A stretch of 64,000 nt of DNA from Polyangium sp. 15x6 (GTDB lineage: Bacteria > Myxococcota_A > Polyangia > Polyangiales > Polyangiaceae), in assembly GCF_029960785.1 (NCBI RefSeq), contig NZ_JASBQE010000010.1:1-64000 (forward strand). The letters are read 5' to 3'. Positions 1-7,609 of this stretch are shown one piece after another (positions within the stretch are counted from its first letter, which is position 1; each line of letters opens with the position of its first letter). A model generated the notes under the pieces. That model did no database searches. It saw nothing but the letters and a program-made list of their open reading frames with translations, and was not told the origin of the DNA. The translations under genes and the position numbers were made by a program.

Positions 1-394
1 CGCCGAGCGCCTCGGCCCCGCGCCGGCCCGCGCGTTCGCGCTCGGCCCGTTCGAGGGCGAGCTCGCGCGGGGCGCGCGAGGCCTGCTCGCCGCGGCCACG
101 GCCATCGGCGCCGCCGCGAGGCCGAGCGCACGCGAGGGCATCTTGCTGTCCATCGCCGTCGCCGGCGACTTTTCCCGCACCGGCGAGGCGGCGTCCGAGG
201 AGCTCGCGGCGTCGTGGAGGGACCTCGCCGAGGGCTCGTTCGGCCATCTGCTCGGCCTCGACGTGCCCGTGACGGCGCCGCTGCCCACGCATGCGCCCGA
301 CGCCGTCGCGATCGCGGTCGAGCTCGACCCGAAGAAGCTCGCGAAGGGCCTCGCGGACGCGACCTCGAACGAGATCGATCAGATCATGCGATGA
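1..394 (+). CDS. C-terminal part of a hypothetical protein
   Basis: An open frame enters from the left edge and ends at TGA 392-394, giving 130 visible residues; the true start lies outside the window. The protein is Ala/Arg/Glu-rich and looks soluble. It ends in a charged tail (EIDQIMR). No catalytic motif or membrane segment is visible. A TTG at 143 lies inside the frame, but coding-like sequence continues upstream of it, so it is unlikely to be the start. Function unknown. Confidence 0.6.
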   Translation, partial: AERLGPAPARAFALGPFEGELARGARGLLAAATAIGAAARPSAREGILLSIAVAGDFSRTGEAASEELAASWRDLAEGSFGHLLGLDVPVTAPLPTHAPDAVAIAVELDPKKLAKGLADATSNEIDQIMR

Positions 395-406
395 GGGGAC
401 GCGCGG

Positions 407-583
407 CTACCGCCGCCCCTTGAAGCCCATCATTCCTTGCACGACGGCCTCGCTCTCCTCGGCGATCGCGCCTTCCTGGGCGACGCGGTCGGCGCAGTCC
501 TCGCACATCTTCTTCTTCTTGGTCCCGACCTTGACCGTCTTCAGCTCGTCGACCTCGTTGTCGCACTCGCGGCACGTGGGCAT
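407..583 (-). CDS. Small CxxC/CxxC zinc-ribbon-like protein
   Basis: This 58-residue protein has CRECD near the start and CEDCADR about 25 residues later, which are two Cys pairs fitting a small treble-clef or zinc-ribbon site (inference). Between the pairs lies a Lys-rich strand (GTKKKK), and the C-terminus is basic (GFKGRR). The ATG at 583 is chosen because GAGGAG precedes it at good spacing, whereas the longer upstream reading is Pro/Arg-rich and not protein-like. It probably binds metal, perhaps nucleic acid; a specific role cannot be given. It converges on the partial gene to its left. Confidence 0.6.
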   Translation of the reverse strand: MPTCRECDNEVDELKTVKVGTKKKKMCEDCADRVAQEGAIAEESEAVVQGMMGFKGRR

Positions 584-710
584 TCCGGATCCTCCTCGGC
601 GCGATCCTAGCCCAAATGGGGCGATTTGCCGCTCGGGGGGCGGCGCACGGGCGACGGCGAAAATTTGGCCCTTCCGATCTGCTTCCCGTATCGGGCAGAC
701 GGACCTTCTC

Positions 711-1040
711 ATGGAACGACGGATCGGCCCTCGCGCGCAGTGCGACTATCCCCTGGTTGCCATCGTGGATGGGCATCGCCACGCGTGCCGCGCCGTCGAC
801 CTCTCGGTGAGCGGGCTCGTCTTCGAAAGGCCGCGGGCGCTCGTGGATCGAGAACTCGGCATGGTCACCGCGTTCGAGCTGGACGTCGGCGCGGGCCGAC
901 CGATTCGCCTGCGCGGCCGTCCGATCTGGTCGAAGGACCGGCTGCAGGCGATTCGATTCGTCTCGATGAACGACGCCGACCGGCTCACCCTCGCCGAGCA
1001 GCTCGATCGCAAGAAGGTCCTCGGCGACCCGTTGCATTGA
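711..1040 (+). CDS. PilZ-domain protein (likely c-di-GMP binding)
   Basis: A 109-residue single-domain protein. The N-terminus carries an Arg-rich ERRIGPR segment and, about 30 residues on, DLSVSG. These match the RxxxR and D/NxSxxG elements with which PilZ domains grip cyclic di-GMP. The rest alternates strands and ends in a helix (ADRLTLAEQLDRKK), as the fold expects. The ATG at 711 starts exactly at the domain. It would act in the cytoplasm as a c-di-GMP receptor, controlling motility or polysaccharide export (family knowledge). Its 3' end overlaps the convergent FG-GAP gene by 56 bases. Confidence 0.75.
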   Translation: MERRIGPRAQCDYPLVAIVDGHRHACRAVDLSVSGLVFERPRALVDRELGMVTAFELDVGAGRPIRLRGRPIWSKDRLQAIRFVSMNDADRLTLAEQLDRKKVLGDPLH

Positions 1041-2544
1041 GGCCCGAGCGCCGCCGCCCGACGACGAGCACGATTCCGAGCGCCGCCATTGCGGCCATCA
1101 CGCCCCGTTCGGCCTCGTTCTCGCCCGCGGCGGAGCAGGCGCAGCCGCCCGTCATCATCACGCCGTCGTCGCCGATGGTCGCCTGATTCGGGCCCGCGCC
1201 CGCGCCGCCCGCGCCGCCGACGCCGACGACGTCCACGCCGCCCATTCCGCCGGCGCCGTTCGGCCCCGACGCGACCAGCGCCCCGAACGAATACACCGCT
1301 CCGGCATTCTCGCCCTTGTCGTTATCATCGCCCGGGGCGCCGACGAGCACTGTGTCCACGGAGACCGCGACCGCGATGCCGAAGAAATCGCCGTCGGCCC
1401 CGTCCGACGCGAGGAGCCGATGATCCGGGGCAAAGACGCCGTCCTCGCGCACGAATACGTACGCCGACCCAGCACCCGTCACGTTCGGCCCGGTGAGATA
1501 AGTCCCCACGAGCGCCACGTCGCCCGAGATCGACGTCGCCATTCCGAACCTGCCGTATTCCTCCGCCGCGGAGGGCACGAGCTTCTGCGGCGCGCTCCAG
1601 AGCTTGTCCACCCGCGAAAACACATACGCCGCGCCGCCGTCCTCGGCGACGTCGTCGTCCCCCGCCGCGCCCACGAGCGCCGTGTCTCCCGAGATCGCCA
1701 CGGAAATTCCGAAATAGTCTTGCTCGCCCGCGTCGTCCGCCGCGAGAATCTGTTCGAGCGGCCAGGCGCCCTCGGCCCGATCGAAGACGTATGCCGCACC
1801 GACCGGGACCGGCATACCGGCGTTGTCCCGCGGCGCCCCGACCACCGCGGCGTTCGCCGAGAGCGCGACCGACGCGCCGAAATGGCTCGGCGTCCCGTCT
1901 GCCGGCAACAGCACCTTTTGCAGGCCCCACATATTCCCGGACGCGTCCCGAACGAAGATGTACGCCGCGCCGGAATCGAATCCGACCCCGTCCTCGCGGC
2001 TCGCGCCGACGAGCGCGATCGTGCCCACGATCGCCACCGACGTGCCGAACGAGCCAATCATCTCCGGGTTCAGCGAGACGAGCTTCTGCTGCTCCTTCCA
2101 GGCCCCGCCCTCGCGCACGAAGACGTACGCCGCGCCCGCATTTTCGGCCTGGTCGTCACCGTTCGGCGCGCCGACGATCGCGATGTCGCCCGCGATCGCC
2201 ACGGAATAACCGAATGCATCCGTCGCCTCTGCATCGGAGGCGACGAGCTTCTGTTCCGGGACCCAGACGCCGTCTTTTCGTACGAAGATCTGCGCCGCGC
2301 CGGCGTTCTCCGCGATTCCGTCGTCGGAGGGCGCACCGACGATCGCGGTGTCACCATCGATCGCGATCGCCACGCCGAACTCTGCTTCTTTCATCCCCTC
2401 GGGCGCCATGAGCTTGTCGCCCGGGTTCCATTCCAGCGTATTGGCCGCGACTCCGGTGCGCTCGGACCCATCGGCCCCGCAACCGGCGACGAGCCACAAA
2501 AGCGGGACGAGCCCGCGGCACAGCACGGAAGAAATGGTGCGCAT
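985..2544 (-). CDS. FG-GAP repeat (beta-propeller) lipoprotein with MYXO-CTERM-like tail
   Basis: The 519-residue product has a lipoprotein signal (LVAGC) followed by about seven repeats of a GSFG..VAI.GD.A.VGA..DD..GAAYVF type. This is the pattern of FG-GAP/integrin-alpha propeller blades. Near the C-terminus come GGCACSA, a hydrophobic helix (VMAAMAALGIVLVV) and GRRRS, resembling the MYXO-CTERM surface-sorting signal. The Arg-rich residues beyond RRRS run into the convergent PilZ gene and may be a drifted stop. It is likely exported and surface-attached, with adhesion or ligand binding as the probable role; nothing indicates an enzyme. Confidence 0.8.
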   Translation of the reverse strand: MRTISSVLCRGLVPLLWLVAGCGADGSERTGVAANTLEWNPGDKLMAPEGMKEAEFGVAIAIDGDTAIVGAPSDDGIAENAGAAQIFVRKDGVWVPEQKLVASDAEATDAFGYSVAIAGDIAIVGAPNGDDQAENAGAAYVFVREGGAWKEQQKLVSLNPEMIGSFGTSVAIVGTIALVGASREDGVGFDSGAAYIFVRDASGNMWGLQKVLLPADGTPSHFGASVALSANAAVVGAPRDNAGMPVPVGAAYVFDRAEGAWPLEQILAADDAGEQDYFGISVAISGDTALVGAAGDDDVAEDGGAAYVFSRVDKLWSAPQKLVPSAAEEYGRFGMATSISGDVALVGTYLTGPNVTGAGSAYVFVREDGVFAPDHRLLASDGADGDFFGIAVAVSVDTVLVGAPGDDNDKGENAGAVYSFGALVASGPNGAGGMGGVDVVGVGGAGGAGAGPNQATIGDDGVMMTGGCACSAAGENEAERGVMAAMAALGIVLVVGRRRSGLNATGRRGPSCDRAARRG

Positions 2545-2699
2545 GTGTCTCCCCCAGCATCACGCGCGGGCGCTCCGCGTGTGATTCCCGGAAATCAAAA
2601 CGCGCTAGGTTTACACCACGGAGCGCGCGTGACCACCCGACTCGCGGGATTCACACAAAATCCTGGCGAGCGCTCCCCTTCCGCCGGAGACGTCCCGGC

Positions 2700-3305
2700 T
2701 CAGGTTTCGAGCACCCGTTCGTCCGTCACGACAACCGGCAGCGGCACGTCGCCCTCCGTCACCGGCACCTCCGATAACACCTGAAAATCGTACGCCACGC
2801 CAATCGCCACCCCCGGCGGACAGAATCGCGGGATCGTTCGATCGTAATACCCCGCGCCATACCCGATCCGGTTCCCCTCCCCGTCCACGCCGAGCGCCGG
2901 CACCACCACCACGTCGACCTCCGCCGCCTCCGGCTCCGTGAGCCGGGGCTCCTGAAAGCCGAGCCCGTGCTCCTCCATCGCCTCCGGTTCGGCGGGGATC
3001 CGGAACGTCATCACCCGCGTCTCCGGGTGGATCGAAGGAAATGCCACGACGACGCCCCGCGCCCGCAGCTCCGGGACGAGCGGCCTGAGGTCCACCTCGC
3101 CGCGCTTCAGGATCGGCCAGAAAAGCGCGACCGTCCGCGCTCCGGCGAGCTCCGGCCGCGCGAGCAGCCCCGCGCGGATCTTCGCTGACCGCTCGGCCAA
3201 GGACTCACGCGGGATCGAGTTCCGGAGCGCCCGCATCCGTTGCCGCAGCACCCCCTTCGCGCGGTAACGCAGCACCCGCATCGCCTCGGGATCGAAGTCT
3301 TCCAT
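2700..3305 (-). CDS. 5-formyltetrahydrofolate cyclo-ligase
   Basis: A 201-residue protein of normal family length. It converts 5-formyl-THF to 5,10-methenyl-THF with ATP. Visible signatures are the N-terminal helix with RQRMRALRNS, the ARTVALFWP strand, and the C-terminal GNRIGYGAGYYDR block that forms the ATP/folate site in this family. VVVVPALGVD precedes that block as expected. The ATG at 3305 is chosen because the frame upstream is antisense to the GT2 gene and not protein-like. It acts in the cytoplasm in one-carbon metabolism. It is transcribed away from the divergently read glycosyltransferase, about 96 bases away. Confidence 0.9.
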   Translation of the reverse strand: MEDFDPEAMRVLRYRAKGVLRQRMRALRNSIPRESLAERSAKIRAGLLARPELAGARTVALFWPILKRGEVDLRPLVPELRARGVVVAFPSIHPETRVMTFRIPAEPEAMEEHGLGFQEPRLTEPEAAEVDVVVVPALGVDGEGNRIGYGAGYYDRTIPRFCPPGVAIGVAYDFQVLSEVPVTEGDVPLPVVVTDERVLET

Positions 3306-3401
3306 CGCGGGCACCCTACCCCGAACGTCCACCCCACGCACGCCGGTGTCCTGCGCGGCGCTCCCCCGCGCGCCCCTGCCGTGGTAACGGTTCTCGAACC
3401 G

Positions 3402-4184
3402 ATGCGTCCTTGCGCGATCATCCCCGCTTATCAGGCCGCCCGAACCGTCGCCGAGGTCGTCCGCGCCACGCGCGCCCTCTGGCCCGACCCCTCCGCCGTC
3501 TTCGTCGTCGACGACGGCTCCACCGACGGCACGGCCGACCTCGCCCGCGCGGCCGGCGCCACCGTTTTGTCGCACCCCAACAATCGCGGCAAGGGCGCGG
3601 CCCTCCGCACCGGCATGACCCACGCCTTGCGCCGCGGCTTCGACGTCGCCGTCACCCTCGACGCCGACGCCCAGCATCCGCCGGCCGAGGCGCACCGCGT
3701 CGCCTTCGTCGACCCTGACCCGCGCGCCCTCGTCCTCGGCGTGCGTGACCTCGTCAAGGCCGGCGCGCCGCGCGCGAACCAGATGTCGAACCGCATCTCG
3801 AACTTCTTCCTCTCGCTCTTCAGCGGCCGCCCCCTCGCCGACACGCAATGCGGCCTGCGCCGTTATCCGATCCAGACCACGCTCTCGCTCGGCGCCCGCG
3901 ACGACGGGTATGCCTTCGAGGCCGAGATCATCCTCCGCGCCATTGCGGCCGGCGTCCGCATCGTCGAGGTCCCGATGGACGTCGTGTATCCGCCGGAGCA
4001 CGAGCGCATCACCCATTTCCACAGCGTCCGCGACCCGGCGCGCATCGTCTTCCGTGTCGTCACCACCATCGCCGAATCGAGGCTCGCCCCCGTCACGATT
4101 CCCCCGGCGCCGCCCCCCGCCCCCCCGGCCAAACCCTCGCGGCCCTCGCGGGAATCGCCCCGCGAGAGCGCCCAGGAGCTCTGA
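3402..4184 (+). CDS. Family 2 glycosyltransferase (GT-A fold)
   Basis: A 260-residue protein. FVVDDGSTDGTAD (about residues 34-46) and VTLDADAQHPP (84-94) are the nucleotide-sugar and metal-binding motifs of GT2 enzymes such as dolichol-phosphate-mannose synthase-like proteins. DTQCGLRRYP and YAFEAEI match the acceptor half. No transmembrane helix follows; the tail is Pro/Ser/Arg-rich. ATG 3402 starts right at the domain, but GTG 3381 in frame is an alternative. It probably transfers a sugar to a lipid carrier or envelope acceptor. The next gene starts 12 bases downstream, so it likely heads an operon with the C45 hydrolase and the LolA-like protein. Confidence 0.85.
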   Translation: MRPCAIIPAYQAARTVAEVVRATRALWPDPSAVFVVDDGSTDGTADLARAAGATVLSHPNNRGKGAALRTGMTHALRRGFDVAVTLDADAQHPPAEAHRVAFVDPDPRALVLGVRDLVKAGAPRANQMSNRISNFFLSLFSGRPLADTQCGLRRYPIQTTLSLGARDDGYAFEAEIILRAIAAGVRIVEVPMDVVYPPEHERITHFHSVRDPARIVFRVVTTIAESRLAPVTIPPAPPPAPPAKPSRPSRESPRESAQEL

Positions 4185-4196
4185 GTCCGAGGCGCC

Positions 4197-5663
4197 GTGA
4201 CCCAAGAAGACCCGAAAAAGCCCGCCCCCAAGGCCCGCGCGCGCTGGAAACGGCGGCTCCTCGTCGTCTTCGTCCTCCTCGTCGTCGTCCCGACCCTCGC
4301 CCACGTTGCAATCCTCGCCGGCACGCGCATCGAGCCCCCGGCCATTGCCCAAACGACCGGCGACGCCGTCGAAACGCGCCCCGGCCTGCGCGTCCTCGGC
4401 CCCGCGTATGCTCGAAAACGCGGCGCGATCCTCGAAGTCCGCCTCGCCGGCACCCCCGAGGAGATCGGCCACCAGCACGCGCGCCTCCTCTATCGCGAAA
4501 TGGTCGAGAACGAGGGCACGCTCTACGACCAGTTCAGCCATTACGTCCCCGTCCCGCCCCTCCGCTGGCTCCTCGTCGACCTGAGCCGCCTCGAATTCCG
4601 CCACGTCGACCAGGGCATGCAGGACGAACGCCGCCGCGAGATCGCCGCCCAGGCCCGCGGCTTCTCGCCCGACCCTTACGACGGCTTCCTCTCGACCTAC
4701 CATCGCTTCGTCTTTTTGCATTCCCTCTACGACATCGCCCTCTCCTTCGAGCATTCGCCGCTCATCGGCTGCACGAGCTTCGCCCTCGGCGACGGCGCCT
4801 TCGAGGACGGCCACACCGTCCTCGCCCGCAATTTCGATTTCGAGGCGGGCAGCATCTTCGACACCGGCAAGGCCGTCTTCCTCGTCCGCGAAGAAGGCCG
4901 CATTCCGTACGCCTCCGTCGCCTGGCCCGGCCTCATCGGCGCCGTCAGCGGCATGAACGCCGAGGGCCTCGCGCTCGTCGTCCACGGCGCCCGCGCCCGC
5001 GAGCCTCGGAGCGTCGGCGAGCCCGTCGTCCACACCACCCGCGACCTCCTCGCCCGCGCCCGCACCACCGCCGAGGCCATCGACCTCCTGCGCGACCGGT
5101 CGCCCATGGTCTCGCACATGATCATGCTCACCGACGCCAAAGGCGACGTCGCGATCGTCGAGCGCGCCCCGGGCGAGCCGATCCACGTCCGTCGTGGACG
5201 CGGAAAAGTCCCGCTCACGAACCACCTCGAAGGCCCGCTCGCCGGCGACCCCGCGAACAAGCGCGTCGAGGCCACGACCTCCACGCACCCGCGCCGCGAG
5301 CGCCTCGACGAGCTCCTGTCGAATCTCCCGCCGGCCGCGTCCGTCGAACGCGTGATGGGCGTTCTGCGCGACAAAAATGGCCTCGGCGGAGCGCCCCTCC
5401 CGATCGGCCATCGCCGCGCCCTCGACGCCCTCATCGCCACGCACGCCGTCGTCATGGACACGACGGCGCGTGTCCTCTGGGTCAGCGAAGGCCCGCACCT
5501 GCTCGGCCGTTTCGTGCGGTTCGACGTCGCCCGGCTCCTCGAATCGGGCTACGAACCCAAGGATGACGAGCCGCTCGTCACCGCCCCCGAGGATCCGCTC
5601 TACCGGTCTCCGGACTACGAGGCCTGGGAAAAAGCGGGCAAACCGCATCATGGAGAGCTGTGA
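4197..5663 (+). CDS. C45-type Ntn-hydrolase / acyltransferase, membrane-anchored
   Basis: The 488-residue protein begins at GTG 4197. A single hydrophobic helix (about residues 20-42) follows a basic N-terminus, so the enzyme probably faces the periplasm. Residues 189-215 contain IGCTSFALGDG then HTVLARNFDFE. This is the signature of the acyl-CoA:6-APA acyltransferase/choloylglycine-like family, in which the Cys (about 192) becomes the nucleophile. The upstream GTPEEIGHQHARLL block also fits C45 proteins. It likely cleaves or transfers an amide-linked acyl group; the substrate is unknown. Its TGA overlaps the next ATG (TGATG), implying translational coupling. Confidence 0.8.
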   Translation: MTQEDPKKPAPKARARWKRRLLVVFVLLVVVPTLAHVAILAGTRIEPPAIAQTTGDAVETRPGLRVLGPAYARKRGAILEVRLAGTPEEIGHQHARLLYREMVENEGTLYDQFSHYVPVPPLRWLLVDLSRLEFRHVDQGMQDERRREIAAQARGFSPDPYDGFLSTYHRFVFLHSLYDIALSFEHSPLIGCTSFALGDGAFEDGHTVLARNFDFEAGSIFDTGKAVFLVREEGRIPYASVAWPGLIGAVSGMNAEGLALVVHGARAREPRSVGEPVVHTTRDLLARARTTAEAIDLLRDRSPMVSHMIMLTDAKGDVAIVERAPGEPIHVRRGRGKVPLTNHLEGPLAGDPANKRVEATTSTHPRRERLDELLSNLPPAASVERVMGVLRDKNGLGGAPLPIGHRRALDALIATHAVVMDTTARVLWVSEGPHLLGRFVRFDVARLLESGYEPKDDEPLVTAPEDPLYRSPDYEAWEKAGKPHHGEL

Positions 5664-6313
5664 TGGATCGACGTGATTTCCTTCGAAATGCCCTCGCCGC
5701 CTCGGGCGCGCTCCTCGTCCCCGCGACCCTTGCCGGACAGGCCCATGCCGACGAGGTCTCCGAGGTCCTCGGCCGGATCGCGAAGGCGCGCGCGGACCTC
5801 AAGACGCTCGTCGGCCCCTTCGAGCAGGAGCGCACGATTGGCCTGCTCGCGACGGCCGTGAAGAGCGCCGGCGAGATGACCATGGTTCGCCCCGATCGAT
5901 TGCGCTGGGAGCTCTTGCCCCCGGACGCGGTCACGTACTGGGTCGGCCCCGAGGGTTTTTCCTTCGCGACCCCGCGCGGCGCGGCGAGCGTCGGCAAGGC
6001 CGCGGCGGGCCGGTTCGGCGCGGTGCTCGGTGATCTCATGATCCTGATGGGCGGCGACCTCGAAAAACTCCGCGCCCGCTACGACCTCAGCATTCCCAGC
6101 AAAAAAGACGGCATCACGCTCCGCGCCGTCCCCCGGGCCGAGGACGTGAAGAAGCACGTGAAGCGCCTCGAAATGCGACTCGGCATCGAGCTCTGGACGA
6201 TCAGCGAGGTCACGATCGAGGAGCAGAGCGGCGATCAGAGCGTCATTCGATTCGGCAAGCAGAAGCGCGACGTCACGGTCGACCCGGCGAAGATGACGCC
6301 GCCGAAGAGCTGA
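5663..6313 (+). CDS. LolA-like outer-membrane lipoprotein carrier family protein
   Basis: A 216-residue protein with an RRDFLRN signal of twin-arginine style and a cleavage-like AHADEV. The mature part has the LolA pattern: a conserved FEQERT.. strand, MVRPDRLRWEL, a hydrophobic sheet strand, and LRAVPR...KRLEMRL. LolA proteins shuttle lipids or lipoproteins across the periplasm in an open beta-barrel half. The ATG at 5663 overlaps the previous stop and is preceded by GGAGAG. With the GT2 and C45 neighbours this suggests a small envelope-lipid pathway (inference). The Tat-like signal is unusual for LolA. Confidence 0.8.
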   Translation: MDRRDFLRNALAASGALLVPATLAGQAHADEVSEVLGRIAKARADLKTLVGPFEQERTIGLLATAVKSAGEMTMVRPDRLRWELLPPDAVTYWVGPEGFSFATPRGAASVGKAAAGRFGAVLGDLMILMGGDLEKLRARYDLSIPSKKDGITLRAVPRAEDVKKHVKRLEMRLGIELWTISEVTIEEQSGDQSVIRFGKQKRDVTVDPAKMTPPKS

Positions 6314-6322
6314 CGAATCCTC

Positions 6323-7525
6323 TCAATGCCGCGCGCGCTTCCGCGCCGCGGCGAGCCCATCCCGCAACGTCGCTTTCGTCGTCATCCCGCCGAGCCCCAT
6401 GTCGAGCTCCACCAGCGCGTGGGCCGCGGATGGCCCGAGGCCCGTCAGCACGACCCTCGCGCCGAGCAGCCCCACCGCTTTCGTCGCGCGGACGAGCGCC
6501 TCCGCCACGGCCGCGTCCACCGACGGCACGCCCGTCACGTCGAGAATCGCGACCTCGGCCGCGTGCGTCACCACGCCGTCGAGCAGCGCCGCCATCATTT
6601 GCTCGGCCCGCGTGGAGTCCATGGTCCCCACGAGCGGCATCAACAGAACGCCGTCGCCGAGCGGCACGAGCGGCGTCGAAATCGCCCGCAGCATCTCCCT
6701 TTGCGCCCGGATCGTCTCTTCCTGCGCGGCCGCCGCCTGCGCCGCCCGCTCCGCCGCGAGCCGCTCCGTCACGTCCGTCAGCACCGCCTGCGACCGGATC
6801 ACATTTCCTGCATCGTCCCGGTCGGCGATCGCCGAGAGCATCACGTCGAGGAGCGATCCGTCCTTGCGGACGAACTGATACAGCACGTTGTCGCATCGGC
6901 CTGTCTCGAAAAACGCGGGCAGGACGACCTCGCGCGCATACCGAGCCGACGCCGGCGTCAAAAACTCCGTCGAGCGCCGCCCGAGCGCCTCGTCCCGCGT
7001 GTATCCCATCGCCTCGATCCATCGATCGTTCACCGCGCTGATCCGCCCTTCTGCGTCGATCGAATGCATGATCGTCGGCAGATTCTGGAACATCCAATCG
7101 TGATGTTCGAGCGCGTGACGCGTCTGCCCGAGGGCCGCCACGGATTGCCTCGCGAGCGACGTCGAGACACGCTCCACCACGTCCTCCACGAAGGACGCCG
7201 CCGCGCTGCCGACCGCGAGCTCGCCCGACGCGAGGACGTGACGAACGAGGGCGCGACGCACGACTTCGAGCGCGAGGATCTCACCATCGAGCGGAATTCC
7301 CGTGGTTTCCAGCATTTCGCGCAATGTCGCCGCCGCGGCCTCCGCGTCCCCGGCCTCGGCCGCGCGAAAAAACCCGTCCACGAGCGGGTCGACGATCGCG
7401 GCGGGCGCATTCGTCCCTCCGCGCGAGGCGCGATCGTCGAGGTCCCGGCGGACCTCTTCCAGGATGGCTTCACGCCGGGGGAGCAGCGATCCAAGGACGG
7501 CAGCGTGCGGGGAAGCGTGCGACAT
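6323..7525 (-). CDS. PAS-STAS sensor protein (RsbR-like)
   Basis: A 400-residue cytoplasmic protein. Residues about 20-135 are helical, resembling the N-terminal sensor globin region of RsbR proteins. Residues 143-255 are a PAS domain (HSIDAEGRISAVNDRW, then QFVRKDGSLLDV and TDVTERLAAE). An Ala-rich linker helix leads into a STAS domain at 285-395 with AILDVTGVPSVD, the anti-sigma-antagonist-type motif carrying the phosphorylatable Thr/Ser region. Such proteins feed stress signals into stressosome or partner-switching systems. No kinase or phosphatase partner is adjacent. The ATG at 7525 is chosen; the sequence beyond it lacks protein character. Confidence 0.8.
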   Translation of the reverse strand: MSHASPHAAVLGSLLPRREAILEEVRRDLDDRASRGGTNAPAAIVDPLVDGFFRAAEAGDAEAAAATLREMLETTGIPLDGEILALEVVRRALVRHVLASGELAVGSAAASFVEDVVERVSTSLARQSVAALGQTRHALEHHDWMFQNLPTIMHSIDAEGRISAVNDRWIEAMGYTRDEALGRRSTEFLTPASARYAREVVLPAFFETGRCDNVLYQFVRKDGSLLDVMLSAIADRDDAGNVIRSQAVLTDVTERLAAERAAQAAAAQEETIRAQREMLRAISTPLVPLGDGVLLMPLVGTMDSTRAEQMMAALLDGVVTHAAEVAILDVTGVPSVDAAVAEALVRATKAVGLLGARVVLTGLGPSAAHALVELDMGLGGMTTKATLRDGLAAARKRARH

Positions 7526-7609
7526 GAGCGGCCCATATAGGACGCGCCGCGGCGTTTGAAAACGCCATTTTGACCACGAAAGACTGTAAAACCGTAGTAG
7601 GCTTCGCAC

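Noticed and set aside
3848-5566. A 572-codon plus-strand frame rich in Arg and Pro
   Set aside because: It is a shifted reading of the GT2 and C45 genes; the true frames carry catalytic motifs.
2700-5651. A 983-codon open frame on the minus strand across the GT2 and C45 genes
   Set aside because: Only its last 201 codons are a real gene; the remainder is antisense to two well-supported genes, Arg/Glu/Asp/Gly-rich and without motifs, as GC-rich DNA produces.
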